A stretch of 64,000 nt of DNA from Deltaproteobacteria bacterium (GTDB lineage: Bacteria; Myxococcota_A; UBA796; GCA-2862545). Location of the stretch: assembly GCA_006226595.1 (NCBI GenBank), contig SBGP01000089.1:1-64000 (forward strand), read 5' to 3'. Position numbers and translations under genes: made by a program. Below are positions 11,053-19,327 of the stretch, in pieces; the first letter of the stretch is position 1; the number at the start of each line of letters is the position of its first letter. Below the pieces are notes generated by a model. That model made no database searches and was not told the DNA's origin. It was given only the letters and a program-made list of their open reading frames with translations.

Positions 11053-14000
11053 AGACGAAGAGTTGCTGTCCGGCGGCGGTCCGGGCGTGCTCGACAAGAC
11101 CCTGGCCACCGTGCTTCGCAACAAGGCCCTCGTTCTCATCGGCGTCGTGCTCTGGATTGTGCTGGGCACCCGGGCCGCGAACGAACTGTCGATCGATGCG
11201 GTGCCCGACGTGACCAACGTCCAGGTGCAGATCCTCACCGACTCACCCGGACTCTCGCCCCTCGAAGTGGAGCGGTTCGTCACCTGGCCCGTCGAAACGG
11301 CCATGTCGGGCCTCCCAGAGACCGAGGAGGTCCGCTCGCTGTCACGCTTTGGCCTGTCGGTCGTGACCGTTGTGTTCGAGGACGGGACAGACCTGTGGTG
11401 GGCTCGACAGCTGGTCGCTGAGCGGCTGGGCGACGCCCGCGAGAACATCCCAGAGGGCTATGGCGAGCCCGAGATCGGTCCTCCTTCCACTGGTCTTGGC
11501 GAGATCTTCCAGTTCGAGGTCCTCGCGGAACCCGGCTTCGAGGACCAGTACTCGCTGATGGACCTGCGCGACGTCTTGGAATGGCAGGTTGCTCCCCGGC
11601 TGCGTTCTGTACCAGGTGTCGTGGAGATCAACGCCTTCGGCGGTGAGCTTCGGACCTACCAAGTCGAGGTCCGGCCGGAACGCCTTGTCGCCCACGACCT
11701 GGTTCTGGCGGATGTCTTCGATGCGCTGTCGACGAACAACCTCACGGTGGGTGGCGGGTACCTCGAGCGCGGTCGAGAGCAGATGCTCGTGCGAGGCACC
11801 GCACTGTTCGAGGACCTGGATGACATCGCCTCGGTGTCCGTCGCCACCACCCCGGAAGGTACGCCGATCACCATCAGCGCTCTGGGAGAGGTGCGGTTCG
11901 CGCCGCTGATCCGCCAAGGAGCCGTGACTCGCGACGGGCGCGGTGAGGCGGTCATCGGAATCGCGATGATGGGCTACGGAGAGAATGCTCGCGTGGTGGC
12001 CGAAGCGCTGGCCGAAGCCGTCGAGGATCTCGAACCGAGTCTCCCGGAAGGGGTGGGCATCGACGTGTTCTACGACCGCACCGAGCTGGTCGACCGCACC
12101 ATCCACACCGTGCAGAAGAACCTCCTCGAAGGGGGCTTGCTCGTCATCGCGGTCCTGTTCCTCTTGCTCGGCAACATCCGCGGCGGCATCGTCGTGGCGA
12201 TCGCCATTCCGCTCTCGATGCTGTTCGCCTTCATCGGCATGGTGTTCTCCGGGTTGTCCGGGAACCTCATGAGCCTCGGCGCCATCGATTTCGGCATCAT
12301 CGTGGACGGCTCCGTGGTGATGGTCGAGAACGTCGTGCGGGTCGTGGGCCAGCGAAGACAACAGGGCAAGGTCGTCGACGACGCCACGATCCTCGGCGCG
12401 ACCCGCGAGGTCGCTCGTCCGGTGGTGTTCGCGGTCGGCATCATCATCCTGGTCTACCTGCCGCTGCTCGCGCTCACGGGGATCGAAGGCAAGATGTTCG
12501 GCCCGATGGCGCTGACCGTGGTCTTTGCGTTGGTCGGGTCGCTCATCATCGCGATGACGCTCGTGCCCGTCCTCGCATCGATGTTCCTGAAGAACGCCTC
12601 CGAGAAGGAGACATGGACGATGCGCATGGCGCACCGCGCCTACGACCCTCTCGTCGGCCGAGCGCTTCGGCACCCGCACCTCATCGGCCTGGTCGCCGTG
12701 TTCGCGTTCATGTCGAGCCTCATGCTGACCCCCTTCCTGGGCGCGGAGTTCGTGCCCAAGCTCGACGAAGGCAGCATCGCGCTCCAGATCATCCGCCCGC
12801 CGTCCGTGTCTCTCGAGGAGTCCCTGAAGCAGGCCACGGCGGTCGAGGCCGTGCTCATGCGGGAGTTCCCCGACGAGGCGCGTTCGGTGATCTCCCGAAC
12901 GGGACGGGCCGAGATCGCCACGGACCCGATGGGAGTGGACTTCTCGGATGTGTACGTGATGCTGCATCCAGAGTCAGAGTGGACCCGAGGAAGCCAACAG
13001 TCCGAGCTCGTGACAGCGATGCAGGAGGAGCTGGAGTCTTCGGTGCCCGGGGTGAACTTCGCGTTCTCCCAGCCCATCGAGCTTCGGGTGAACGAGCTGA
13101 TCGAGGGCGTTCGGTCGGATGTGGCGCTGTTCCTCTATGGTGAGGATCTCAGCCAGTTGAAGGAGGTCGGAGACCGCCTGGTTCCCGCCCTCTCGGCAAT
13201 CGAAGGCGCCCAAGACGTGAAGGTGGAGAAACTCGCTGGCCTGCCCATCCTGGACGTCAAGGTCGATCGACAGGCCATTGGCCGGCTGGGCATCGATGCC
13301 AGGGATGTTCTCGATGCTGTCGAGGCGATTGGCGGCCGACCCGCGGGTGAGGTGCTCGTGGGACAGCGGAGGTTCGCGCTGCAAGTGCGCTTTCCAGACG
13401 CGATGCGGGCCAACCCTGAACAGCTCGAACGGGTGCTTGTCGGCAGTCAGGGCGGAGCACAGGTTCCGCTGGGCCAGGTGGCGCGCGTCAGCGTGTCCGA
13501 GGGTCCGCTGCAGATTGGCCGGGAGAATGTCCAGCGGCGGCTGACTATCGAGATGAATGTGCGCGGCCGCGACGTGGCGGGCTTCGTGTCCGAGGCACAG
13601 GCGAAGATCGCGGACGGGGACCTCGTGCCGGCTGGTGTCCTCCCCCAGTGGGGCGGCTCGTTCGAGAACCTCCAAGAAGCCACTGGGCGGCTCGCACTCT
13701 TGGTGCCGCTCGTCCTACTCCTGATCTTCGTCCTCCTCCAGGCCAACTTCCGCTCCACGCGCATCACGATGTTGGTCTACGCCAACGTGCCCCTGGCCGT
13801 CACTGGCGGGCTCGTCGCGCTGTTCCTGCGGGGCCTTCCGTTGTCGATCTCGGCTGCGGTGGGGTTCATCGCCTTGTTCGGCATCGCGGTGATGAACGGC
13901 GTGGTGCTGGTGAGCTGCATCATCGATCTACAAGCAGAGGGGCTGGCTCCCGGCGAGGCGTCGCTGCAGGGTGCGAAGCGAAGGCTGAGACCGGTGCTGA

Positions 14001-14194
14001 TGACCGCGCTGACAGACGCCATCGGCTTTCTGCCCATGGCGATATCGACCTCGGCAGGTGCAGAAGTTCAACGGCCCCTGGCCACCGTCGTGATCGGCGG
14101 CTTGGTGACGAGCACCCTGCTGACGCTGTTCGTGCTTCCTGCGCTGTACGCGCGCTGGGTGCCGGACACTCCGAAGGAGGTGCTCGATGTCTGA
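11042..14194 (+). CDS. czcA: CzcA-like heavy-metal RND transporter (Zn/Co/Cd type)
   Basis: A 1050-residue RND antiporter of normal CzcA length. Diagnostic sequences are LSIDAVPDVTNVQVQI, SPLEVERFVTWPVETAMSG, FEDGTDLWWARQLVAERL and the TM4 signature DFGIIVDGSVVMVEN. The Asp and Glu of that signature are the proton-relay residues typical of the Zn/Co-exporting HME1 class, in contrast to the CusA-like protein upstream. Twelve hydrophobic segments in the usual 1+5, 1+5 layout are visible. It starts inside the last codons of czcB (11-bp overlap) and overlaps the next gene (methyltransferase) by 8 bp, so the operon continues past the pump. Confidence 0.93.
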   Translation: MRTEDEELLSGGGPGVLDKTLATVLRNKALVLIGVVLWIVLGTRAANELSIDAVPDVTNVQVQILTDSPGLSPLEVERFVTWPVETAMSGLPETEEVRSLSRFGLSVVTVVFEDGTDLWWARQLVAERLGDARENIPEGYGEPEIGPPSTGLGEIFQFEVLAEPGFEDQYSLMDLRDVLEWQVAPRLRSVPGVVEINAFGGELRTYQVEVRPERLVAHDLVLADVFDALSTNNLTVGGGYLERGREQMLVRGTALFEDLDDIASVSVATTPEGTPITISALGEVRFAPLIRQGAVTRDGRGEAVIGIAMMGYGENARVVAEALAEAVEDLEPSLPEGVGIDVFYDRTELVDRTIHTVQKNLLEGGLLVIAVLFLLLGNIRGGIVVAIAIPLSMLFAFIGMVFSGLSGNLMSLGAIDFGIIVDGSVVMVENVVRVVGQRRQQGKVVDDATILGATREVARPVVFAVGIIILVYLPLLALTGIEGKMFGPMALTVVFALVGSLIIAMTLVPVLASMFLKNASEKETWTMRMAHRAYDPLVGRALRHPHLIGLVAVFAFMSSLMLTPFLGAEFVPKLDEGSIALQIIRPPSVSLEESLKQATAVEAVLMREFPDEARSVISRTGRAEIATDPMGVDFSDVYVMLHPESEWTRGSQQSELVTAMQEELESSVPGVNFAFSQPIELRVNELIEGVRSDVALFLYGEDLSQLKEVGDRLVPALSAIEGAQDVKVEKLAGLPILDVKVDRQAIGRLGIDARDVLDAVEAIGGRPAGEVLVGQRRFALQVRFPDAMRANPEQLERVLVGSQGGAQVPLGQVARVSVSEGPLQIGRENVQRRLTIEMNVRGRDVAGFVSEAQAKIADGDLVPAGVLPQWGGSFENLQEATGRLALLVPLVLLLIFVLLQANFRSTRITMLVYANVPLAVTGGLVALFLRGLPLSISAAVGFIALFGIAVMNGVVLVSCIIDLQAEGLAPGEASLQGAKRRLRPVLMTALTDAIGFLPMAISTSAGAEVQRPLATVVIGGLVTSTLLTLFVLPALYARWVPDTPKEVLDV

Positions 14195-14807
14195 CGACGG
14201 CAAGGCGTTCTGGGAACGCACGGCGGGACGCTACGACCTGTCGATGACGCTCTTTGGCGGACCACTGCAGGCGATGCTTCCACTGGTCGCCGAGGAGGTC
14301 GACGGGCTGGAGCGCGTGCTCGAGCTGGCGGCGGGGACCGGGTTGGTCTCCGCGGCCATTGCGCCGGTGGTTGGGGAGCTCGTGGCCACCGACTACGCCG
14401 AGGCCATGGTCGCGAAGCTGGAGGGGCGGGTGCGCTCGCTCGGGCTCGACAACGTGCGCACGCGGACGCTGGACGTGTACGCCCTGGACGGAGAGGAGCA
14501 GTTCGACGCCATCGTGGCGGCCAACGTGCTGCACCTGCTGCCCGACCTGGACGGTGCTCTCAACGCGATGATCCGGGCTCTGAAGCCCGGTGGTCGGCTG
14601 ATCGTGCCCACCTACTGCCACGATCAGAGCGCGCTCGCGCGGGTCACGTCTCGGGTGCTGGGGCTGGTCGGTTTCCCCGGTCAGCGGCGGCTGACCCTCG
14701 ACCGCCTCTTGGCGGCGCTGATCGATCGAGGACTGAAGGAGCGGAGAAGTCAGCTCCTCGACGGGCTTCTCCCGATCGGGTTTGTCAGTGTTGAACGGAA
14801 ACCTTGA
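14187..14807 (+). CDS. Class I SAM-dependent methyltransferase
   Basis: A 206-residue Rossmann methyltransferase. Motif I is VLELAAGTGLVSAAIAP (about 44-60), motif II/acidic position VATDYAEAMVAKLEGR, motif IV-like FDAIVAANVLHLLPDLDGAL, and the post-motif LKPGGRLIVPTYC. It matches the UbiE/Methyltransf_25 group; the substrate cannot be read from sequence. It overlaps czcA by 8 bp and ends directly before the TTGACA box of the next promoter, so it belongs to the czc operon. A role in methylating a metal(loid), a lipid or a small metabolite is possible. A second methyltransferase gene lies 1.3 kb downstream between two CDF genes. Confidence 0.85.
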   Translation: MSDDGKAFWERTAGRYDLSMTLFGGPLQAMLPLVAEEVDGLERVLELAAGTGLVSAAIAPVVGELVATDYAEAMVAKLEGRVRSLGLDNVRTRTLDVYALDGEEQFDAIVAANVLHLLPDLDGALNAMIRALKPGGRLIVPTYCHDQSALARVTSRVLGLVGFPGQRRLTLDRLLAALIDRGLKERRSQLLDGLLPIGFVSVERKP

Positions 14808-14844
14808 CACATGACGAAGTCATCATATGATGTATTCGTCATGT
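14804..14844 (+). promoter_or_regulatory. Sigma-70 promoter overlapped by a 36-bp ArsR/SmtB-type operator
   Basis: TTGACA (14804-14809) and TATGAT (14826-14831) are separated by 16 bp. Overlapping them is a dyad centred at 14826.5: arms ACATGACGAA (14809-14818) and TTCGTCATGT (14835-14844) are perfect, and the centre ATCATATGAT (14822-14831) is itself a palindrome. Sixteen of eighteen base pairs match overall. The layout, with the -10 in the middle of the dyad, is that of SmtB/CzrA/CadC repressor sites. GAGAGG follows at 14845-14850, six bases before the arsR-type ATG. It most likely gives autoregulated, metal-inducible expression of the arsR-CDF-methyltransferase-CDF operon. Confidence 0.8.
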
Positions 14845-14855
14845 GAGAGGTCCGT

Positions 14856-15170
14856 ATGTCCGAACCATCCCTCGCCCTCGAACGCGCTGTAGACCTCCTG
14901 GCTTGCATGGCCCACCCGGTGCGCCTGGCCGTCTTGGTCCGCCTGCACAGGAAGGGGCCCGCGAACGTGGGCACGCTGCGCGAGGAGCTCGCCGTCGAGC
15001 AGAGCGCGCTGTCCCACCACCTCCGCCACCTGCGCGCAGCGCGGCTCGTGGTCGGCGAGCGCGAAGGGAAGCGGGTGACGTACCGGCTTCAGGACGAGCA
15101 CGTGGGCTGCATCGTCGAGGACACACTGCAGCACGCGGCGGAGCTCGAGAGCGCCGAGAGGGGACAGTGA
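14856..15170 (+). CDS. ArsR-family metal-sensing repressor, SmtB/CzrA type
   Basis: A 104-residue winged-helix repressor. The recognition region is LREELAVEQSALSHHLRHLR (41-60), followed by the wing LVVGEREGKRVTYRL. The C-terminal helix carries Asp80, His82, His93 and Glu96, i.e. D-x-H-x10-H-x2-E, the exact spacing of the alpha-5 Zn/Co site of SmtB (D104, H106, H117, E120). The alpha-3 Cys pair (CVC) of ArsR/CadC is missing, so Zn or Co sensing at the dimer interface is the expected mode. The gene follows its own operator and overlaps the CDF start (GTGA), so derepression would raise both repressor and exporter. Confidence 0.9.
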   Translation: MSEPSLALERAVDLLACMAHPVRLAVLVRLHRKGPANVGTLREELAVEQSALSHHLRHLRAARLVVGEREGKRVTYRLQDEHVGCIVEDTLQHAAELESAERGQ

Positions 15171-16072
15171 GCCACGACCACCACGGCCACGACCACGGAA
15201 CCGCGGGCAAGCGGCTCGGGCTCGCCTTCGGCCTGAATGTCGCGTTCACCATCATCGAGCTGGTCGGCGCCTGGTTCACCAACAGCACCGCCATCGCGGC
15301 GGACGCAGTCCACGACCTGGGTGACAGCCTGTCGCTCGCCTTCGCCTGGGGCATGCAGGGGCTCTCGGGCTCGAAGCCAACGCAGACCTACACCTATGGA
15401 TTCAAGCGCCTGTCCCTGGTCGGCGCGCTGGCGAACGCCATCGTGTTGCTCGCTGGTGGGCTTGTCGTGCTCACCGAGGCCGTGCCTCGGCTGTGGGACC
15501 CGGGTCAGCCCGACGCGAAGGGCATGCTCGCCCTCGCGGTGCTGGGCGTGGTGGTCAACGGCGCCGCCGTGCTCCGCGTCCGTCATGGCTCCAGCCTCAA
15601 CGAGCGCGTCGTCACCTGGCACCTGCTGGAAGACGTGTTCGGCTGGGTAGCGGTCTTGATCGCGAGCATCGTCATGCTGTTCGCGGATCTGCCCGTGCTC
15701 GACCCGCTCCTGTCGGTGTTGATCACGCTGTGGGTGGGGTTCAACGCGGCGCGGCACCTCAAGCGCACCGTCGACGTCTTCCTGCAGGCCGTGCCCGACG
15801 GCGTGGACGTGGCCGCACTCCGAGAGGTGGCACGCCGTATCGAGGGTGTCGTCGATCTGCGGCACGTCCACGTGTGGTCTCAGGAAGGAGAACACCACGT
15901 GCTCACGGGCAGCCTGGTGCTCGACTGCGTCACCCTCGAGGAGGCCGAGCACATCCGCGACGAGGTGGCGCGGGCGCTGAGAGACGACGGCATCGAGCAC
16001 CCGACCCTGGAGGTCGTCTCCAGCAAGCGTGCCGGTGCTCTCGAGGCCGCGTGTGCGGGTGAGGAGGACTGA
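15167..16072 (+). CDS. czcD: Cation diffusion facilitator (CzcD/ZitB type)
   Basis: A 301-residue CDF exporter. The start is GTG 15167, overlapping the arsR-type stop. The N-terminus is His-rich (SHDHHGHDHG). Six transmembrane segments follow; the TM2 site is AADAVHDLGDS and the TM5 site WHLLEDVFGW, each with the H-x3-D pair of Zn-transporting CDFs. A His-rich-loop equivalent is short. The C-terminal cytoplasmic ferredoxin-like domain is visible as LREVARRIEGVVDLRHVHVW. It should exchange cytoplasmic Zn2+ (also Cd2+/Co2+) for protons, delivering ions to the periplasm for the CzcCBA pump. Confidence 0.92.
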   Translation: MSHDHHGHDHGTAGKRLGLAFGLNVAFTIIELVGAWFTNSTAIAADAVHDLGDSLSLAFAWGMQGLSGSKPTQTYTYGFKRLSLVGALANAIVLLAGGLVVLTEAVPRLWDPGQPDAKGMLALAVLGVVVNGAAVLRVRHGSSLNERVVTWHLLEDVFGWVAVLIASIVMLFADLPVLDPLLSVLITLWVGFNAARHLKRTVDVFLQAVPDGVDVAALREVARRIEGVVDLRHVHVWSQEGEHHVLTGSLVLDCVTLEEAEHIRDEVARALRDDGIEHPTLEVVSSKRAGALEAACAGEED

Positions 16073-16755
16073 TGCAACTGGATGACGTGGCGAAGAACTA
16101 CGGCGCGCTCGCGCGCTTCTACGACCTCGGCGACCGATGGCTGACCCGGCCGTTTGCGCGAATCGGCCGGCTGCGGGTCGCGTCCGTCGGCCGGTTGTCT
16201 CTGCGGGAGGGTGACAGCGTCTTGGACATCGGCTGCGGAACGGGGCTGAACCTCCCGCTCCTCGTGGAAGCTGTCGGTCCGACCGGACGTGTGGTCGGGC
16301 TCGACTACTCCGAGGGCATGCTCCGGGAGGCTCGTCGGCGGGTGGAATCCAACGGCTGGGGCAACGTGGAGCTCGTCCACGGCGATGCCGCGCTCCTCGA
16401 GGGGGTCGGCGGGCCATTCGATGCCGCGATGAGCACCTGGGCGCTGGGCATTGTCGATGACCTGCCCTCGGCGCTGGAGCGCGCCGTGGATGTGTTGAAG
16501 CCGCGTGGACGGCTCGCAATCCTCGACTTCCGCAGCACGCAAGCCGAGCGTGGGCTGCGCCGCCGGCTCGTCGACCCCGTGCTCCACAAGGTGCTGCTGT
16601 GGTCGGGCATCGACACGGCGGAGGACCTCGACAATGAGCGCTTCCAGAAGCGATGGGAAGACGGGAAGCGCTACCTCCGCGAGGCGCTCGTGGACGTGGA
16701 GGAGGAGTCGAACGTGGGTGGGACCGGGTTCTTGCTCTGGGGAACCAAGCCGTGA
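16072..16755 (+). CDS. Class I SAM-dependent methyltransferase (second copy in metal region)
   Basis: A 227-residue protein. Motif I is DSVLDIGCGTGLNLPLLVEA (about 48-67), then VVGLDYSEGMLREARRRV, a motif around NVELVHGDAALLEGVGGPF, and VLKPRGRLAILDFRST. It belongs to the Methyltransf_11/UbiE-like group; a C-terminal segment (LVDVEEESNVGGTGFLLWG) is typical of membrane-substrate enzymes of this group. The first base of its ATG is the last base of the CDF stop, and its own stop overlaps the GTG of the next CDF gene. It is not closely similar to the methyltransferase at 14187, so it is not a simple duplication. Substrate unknown. Confidence 0.82.
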   Translation: MQLDDVAKNYGALARFYDLGDRWLTRPFARIGRLRVASVGRLSLREGDSVLDIGCGTGLNLPLLVEAVGPTGRVVGLDYSEGMLREARRRVESNGWGNVELVHGDAALLEGVGGPFDAAMSTWALGIVDDLPSALERAVDVLKPRGRLAILDFRSTQAERGLRRRLVDPVLHKVLLWSGIDTAEDLDNERFQKRWEDGKRYLREALVDVEEESNVGGTGFLLWGTKP

Positions 16756-17543
16756 GGAGCCAGAGCACTTTCGATGTGCCGAAGATGGACTGTCCGTCCG
16801 AAGAGCGCATGATCCGGCTGGCGCTCGAACCGCTCGACGAGGTCCACGGCCTGCAGTTCGACCTGGAGGGCCGCCGCTTGACGGTCACCCACGACGGGGC
16901 CGCAGAGCACGTGTTGTCCCACCTCGAGCCTCTGGGCTTCGGGGCGAGGCTGGCGCACTCCGTGGAGGCGGGAGATGACGCGGTGGTCCTCGAGGACCCG
17001 GTCGCCGAGGCTCGGGTGCTTCGCCAGCTGCTCGCGATCAACGCGGCGATGTTCGTGCTCGAGCTCGGCTTTGGGTTCTGGGCGCAGTCCACGGGTCTGA
17101 TTGCGGACTCGCTGGACATGCTGGCCGACGCGATGGTCTACGGCCTGTCGCTGTACGCAGTCGGGCGGGCCGTGGGGGCCCAGAGGCGTGCGGCGCGCTG
17201 GAGCGGCTGGCTTCAGATGGTCCTGGCGCTCGGGGCGCTCGGCGAGGTCATCCGTCGGTCGATGGTGGGGAGCGAGCCCGTGGAGCTGCTGATGATTGGC
17301 GTCGCCAGCATCGCGCTGGTCGCGAACCTGGCCTGCGTGGCACTGCTCGCTGCCCACAGGAAGGGCGGAGTCCACCTGAAGGCGAGCTGGATCTTCTCGA
17401 CCAACGACGCGCTGGCGAACCTCGGGGTGATCCTCGCCGGTGTGCTCGTGATGGTGACGGGTTCGGCGGTTCCCGACCTGGTGGTCGGGACTGCAGTCGG
17501 GCTGCTGGTGCTGTCTGGAGCGGTGCGCATCCTTCGACTCTAG
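16752..17543 (+). CDS. Atypical CDF-like cation transporter with N-terminal HMA-like domain
   Basis: A 263-residue protein, start GTG 16752 inside the preceding stop. Residues 4-70 form an HMA-like ferredoxin fold with FDVPKMDCPSEERMIR, a one-Cys variant of the metal-binding loop. About five to six TM segments follow with CDF features: TGLIADSLDMLADAMVYG and FSTNDALANLGVILAG. At the positions where Zn CDFs have H-x3-D, this protein has D-x3-D (DMLAD) and N-x3-N-type residues (NDALAN), and the C-terminal cytoplasmic domain is absent. It therefore looks like the MDCPSEE group of cation-efflux proteins, perhaps with another metal preference. It is the last gene of the ArsR-controlled operon. Confidence 0.78.
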   Translation: MRSQSTFDVPKMDCPSEERMIRLALEPLDEVHGLQFDLEGRRLTVTHDGAAEHVLSHLEPLGFGARLAHSVEAGDDAVVLEDPVAEARVLRQLLAINAAMFVLELGFGFWAQSTGLIADSLDMLADAMVYGLSLYAVGRAVGAQRRAARWSGWLQMVLALGALGEVIRRSMVGSEPVELLMIGVASIALVANLACVALLAAHRKGGVHLKASWIFSTNDALANLGVILAGVLVMVTGSAVPDLVVGTAVGLLVLSGAVRILRL

Positions 17544-17817
17544 GCGCCTGCAGCCGTCTGCAAGCCCCGAAACGCCCACACCTGCTCATCGTGGTCGTGC
17601 AGCCTCGCGATCGCCCGCAGCTTCTTGTCGCTCACCCCGGCCGGGCACTCGTCCGCCGGCACGTCGACCACCGCGATGATCTCCAGCGCGAGGTGCAACA
17701 GGTTCAGAAGCGTAGCCGAGAATGGCGGAAGAGCTGACGCGCCTGCCGAGGATCGCCGGCATCTCGCTGCAGTGGCTCCCCCAGCGCGAGGTCGATCTCC
17801 TCCGCGATGCGCTTCAT
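17540..17817 (-). pseudogene. Frameshifted small hypothetical gene
   Basis: On the minus strand an ATG at 17817 opens MKRIAEEIDLALGEPLQRDA-GDPRQARQLFRHS, which ends at a stop (17704). Another frame continues the same region with LLNLLHLALEIIAVVDVPAD, then SDKKLRAIARLHDHDEQVWA and a stop at 17540. Both halves have protein-like composition and would join at about 17705-17715 after a one-base shift. I do not recognise the family. The 3' end overlaps the stop of the convergent CDF gene by 4 bp. Nothing indicates which strand is transcribed; the reading is based on composition alone. Confidence 0.3.
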
Positions 17818-18029
17818 GGTCGTAGCGCTCAACCTCGCCTCCTGCAAATCGAATCAGCCGGCAATGCCAGCTCGCAGACGGAACCGCGGGAGCAGCAACA
17901 GCGCAACCCCACGCTGAGGATCTCCGGAACGAGCCCGATGTGCAGCGGATCGCTCGCGAACGCGCTCCGACGAGCGCACGCTCCCCGCAGGGGCGCGCCA
18001 AAACGGCATGCATGGTGGTTCGAGCTTGT

Positions 18030-18110
18030 CATGTCGACCCGACATGCCGTTGGCGTCGACATGTCGGGTCGACATGACCACCCGACATGCCCACATGTCG
18101 ACTCGACATC
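18030..18110. repeat. Cluster of three CATGTCG-N3-CGACATG palindromes upstream of module A
   Basis: Three 17-bp dyads: CATGTCGACCCGACATG (18030-18046), its exact reverse complement CATGTCGGGTCGACATG (18060-18076), and CATGTCGACTCGACATC (18094-18110, one arm mismatch). A lone half-site CGACATG lies at 18083-18089. Spacing between dyad centres is 30 and 34 bp, about three helical turns. The cluster begins about 240 bp upstream of the wHTH gene at 18272. A related cluster precedes the paralogous gene of module B. Candidate operator, recombination or origin-like site. The rest of 17818-18271 shows no gene. Confidence 0.75.
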
Positions 18111-18271
18111 ACTTCCCGGGCCGGCATCGATCCGACGTGGAAGTCACACGGATCCGGCAGGTCGCGGCGACAAGACTCCGGCGTGGTTCCGACACCGCGG
18201 CCCCACCGGCGCGACCGTTTCGAGACGTTCCCGAGCCACGCCTCCGACGGCCAACGAGTAACGCTCCAAAG

Positions 18272-19327
18272 ATGACTCGACCCTGGCCCCCGATCTGGCT
18301 CCAAGAGCCGCCGTACCACCCCGACCCGGAAAGTAGGCTGGATGAGGATGAACCCTTTCCCGGCTTCTCGATCGACGCCGTGGATCGGGCCTTCGTCAGC
18401 AAGCTAAGGCACTCGACCACCCTTCAGGACTACCTGCGAGGGGGCGGCGTCCTCCGAGACGGCGAGCTGTCGGACGCTGGGTACCTGCTCTTCGGAAAGG
18501 AGCCTCAGGACGAGTACCCCGGGGCCGGGCTCGTCCTCCAGCTGGACCGTGAACGACACCTGCTGACCGGACCCATCGCCGGATTCTCGATGCGCCTGCG
18601 CCAGACACTCGGATCAGGCTTCTGCGTCTCGGACGTCGACCAGGCGCTCAACGCCGCCTACGCGGCCAGGGACTGGAGCGACTCCGAGCCGGTGCACGCA
18701 CGGATCTGGTCGGACCGCCTGGAACTCGAGTTCGAGACCGGGAGCTCGGCATTGAACGAGCGCCTGGAGGCGGCGATGAAGCGGTTCGGATGGCGCCTGT
18801 GGCAAGACAACCGCCACGTCACCGCCCATCGCCGAGCCGGCGGGTCCGTGGTCATGGAGGTGGCGCCTCGTCCCGAGAGGACGGCTCCGACCAAGCCGCC
18901 TCCGACCACCGTTGAAGCGACCCGGAGCCGTCCAGCGCGTCTCGCGGAGGTCCCCAGAAGAAAGTCCGTGTCGACCAGGTCCACGACGTCCAAACCGCCA
19001 GCTCCCTCCCAGGTCTCGCGCGCAGCCACCTCACCCTCACCGCGACGCCCCGCACAACCTGCCTCTGCGGCCGACGGCAGCTGGCAGCTCCGCCTCCCAC
19101 GTTCCGAGCGCCGCCGCATGGTCCTCGACCTGATGCATGATGGCGAAGAGCGGACCAGGGCGGAGCTGCAGCGGTCCCTGAGTTGGAGTCGGGGCACGCT
19201 GCGCGACGTCCTGCGAGATCTGGTGGATGACCAGCAGCTCCGTACCGTCGTGGCCGAGCTCCGGGACCCCACGCAGCGCTACGCGATCACCTCAGCCGGC
19301 GAGCAGGCGCTCTCGGACGACGCGTAG
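18272..19327 (+). CDS. Schlafen/AAA_4-related protein with C-terminal winged helix (module A)
   Basis: A 351-residue protein. Residues about 45-190 resemble the part after the AlbA_2 nuclease domain in Schlafen/AAA_4 proteins: GELSDAGYLLFGKEPQDEYP (usual form tnAalLlFgkdPq) and QALNAAYAARDWSDSEPVHA (usual form EAlvNAvaHRDYs) followed by DRLELEFETG. The AlbA_2 domain itself is missing. Next comes a Pro/Arg/Ser linker (about 200-275) and a winged helix at 280-351 (LQRSLSWSRGTLRDVLRDLV, DPTQRYAIT). Its 3' end overlaps the convergent XRE gene by 36 bp. The module B protein at 43988 has the same layout. Probably a DNA-binding regulator of the element; no catalytic function is proposed. Confidence 0.7.
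   Translation: MTRPWPPIWLQEPPYHPDPESRLDEDEPFPGFSIDAVDRAFVSKLRHSTTLQDYLRGGGVLRDGELSDAGYLLFGKEPQDEYPGAGLVLQLDRERHLLTGPIAGFSMRLRQTLGSGFCVSDVDQALNAAYAARDWSDSEPVHARIWSDRLELEFETGSSALNERLEAAMKRFGWRLWQDNRHVTAHRRAGGSVVMEVAPRPERTAPTKPPPTTVEATRSRPARLAEVPRRKSVSTRSTTSKPPAPSQVSRAATSPSPRRPAQPASAADGSWQLRLPRSERRRMVLDLMHDGEERTRAELQRSLSWSRGTLRDVLRDLVDDQQLRTVVAELRDPTQRYAITSAGEQALSDDA

Noticed and set aside
17722-18261. Plus-strand frame of 179 codons between the CDF gene and module A
   Set aside because: Runs through the palindrome cluster, has low-complexity composition and no RBS; the minus-strand reading of 17540-17817 is more protein-like.
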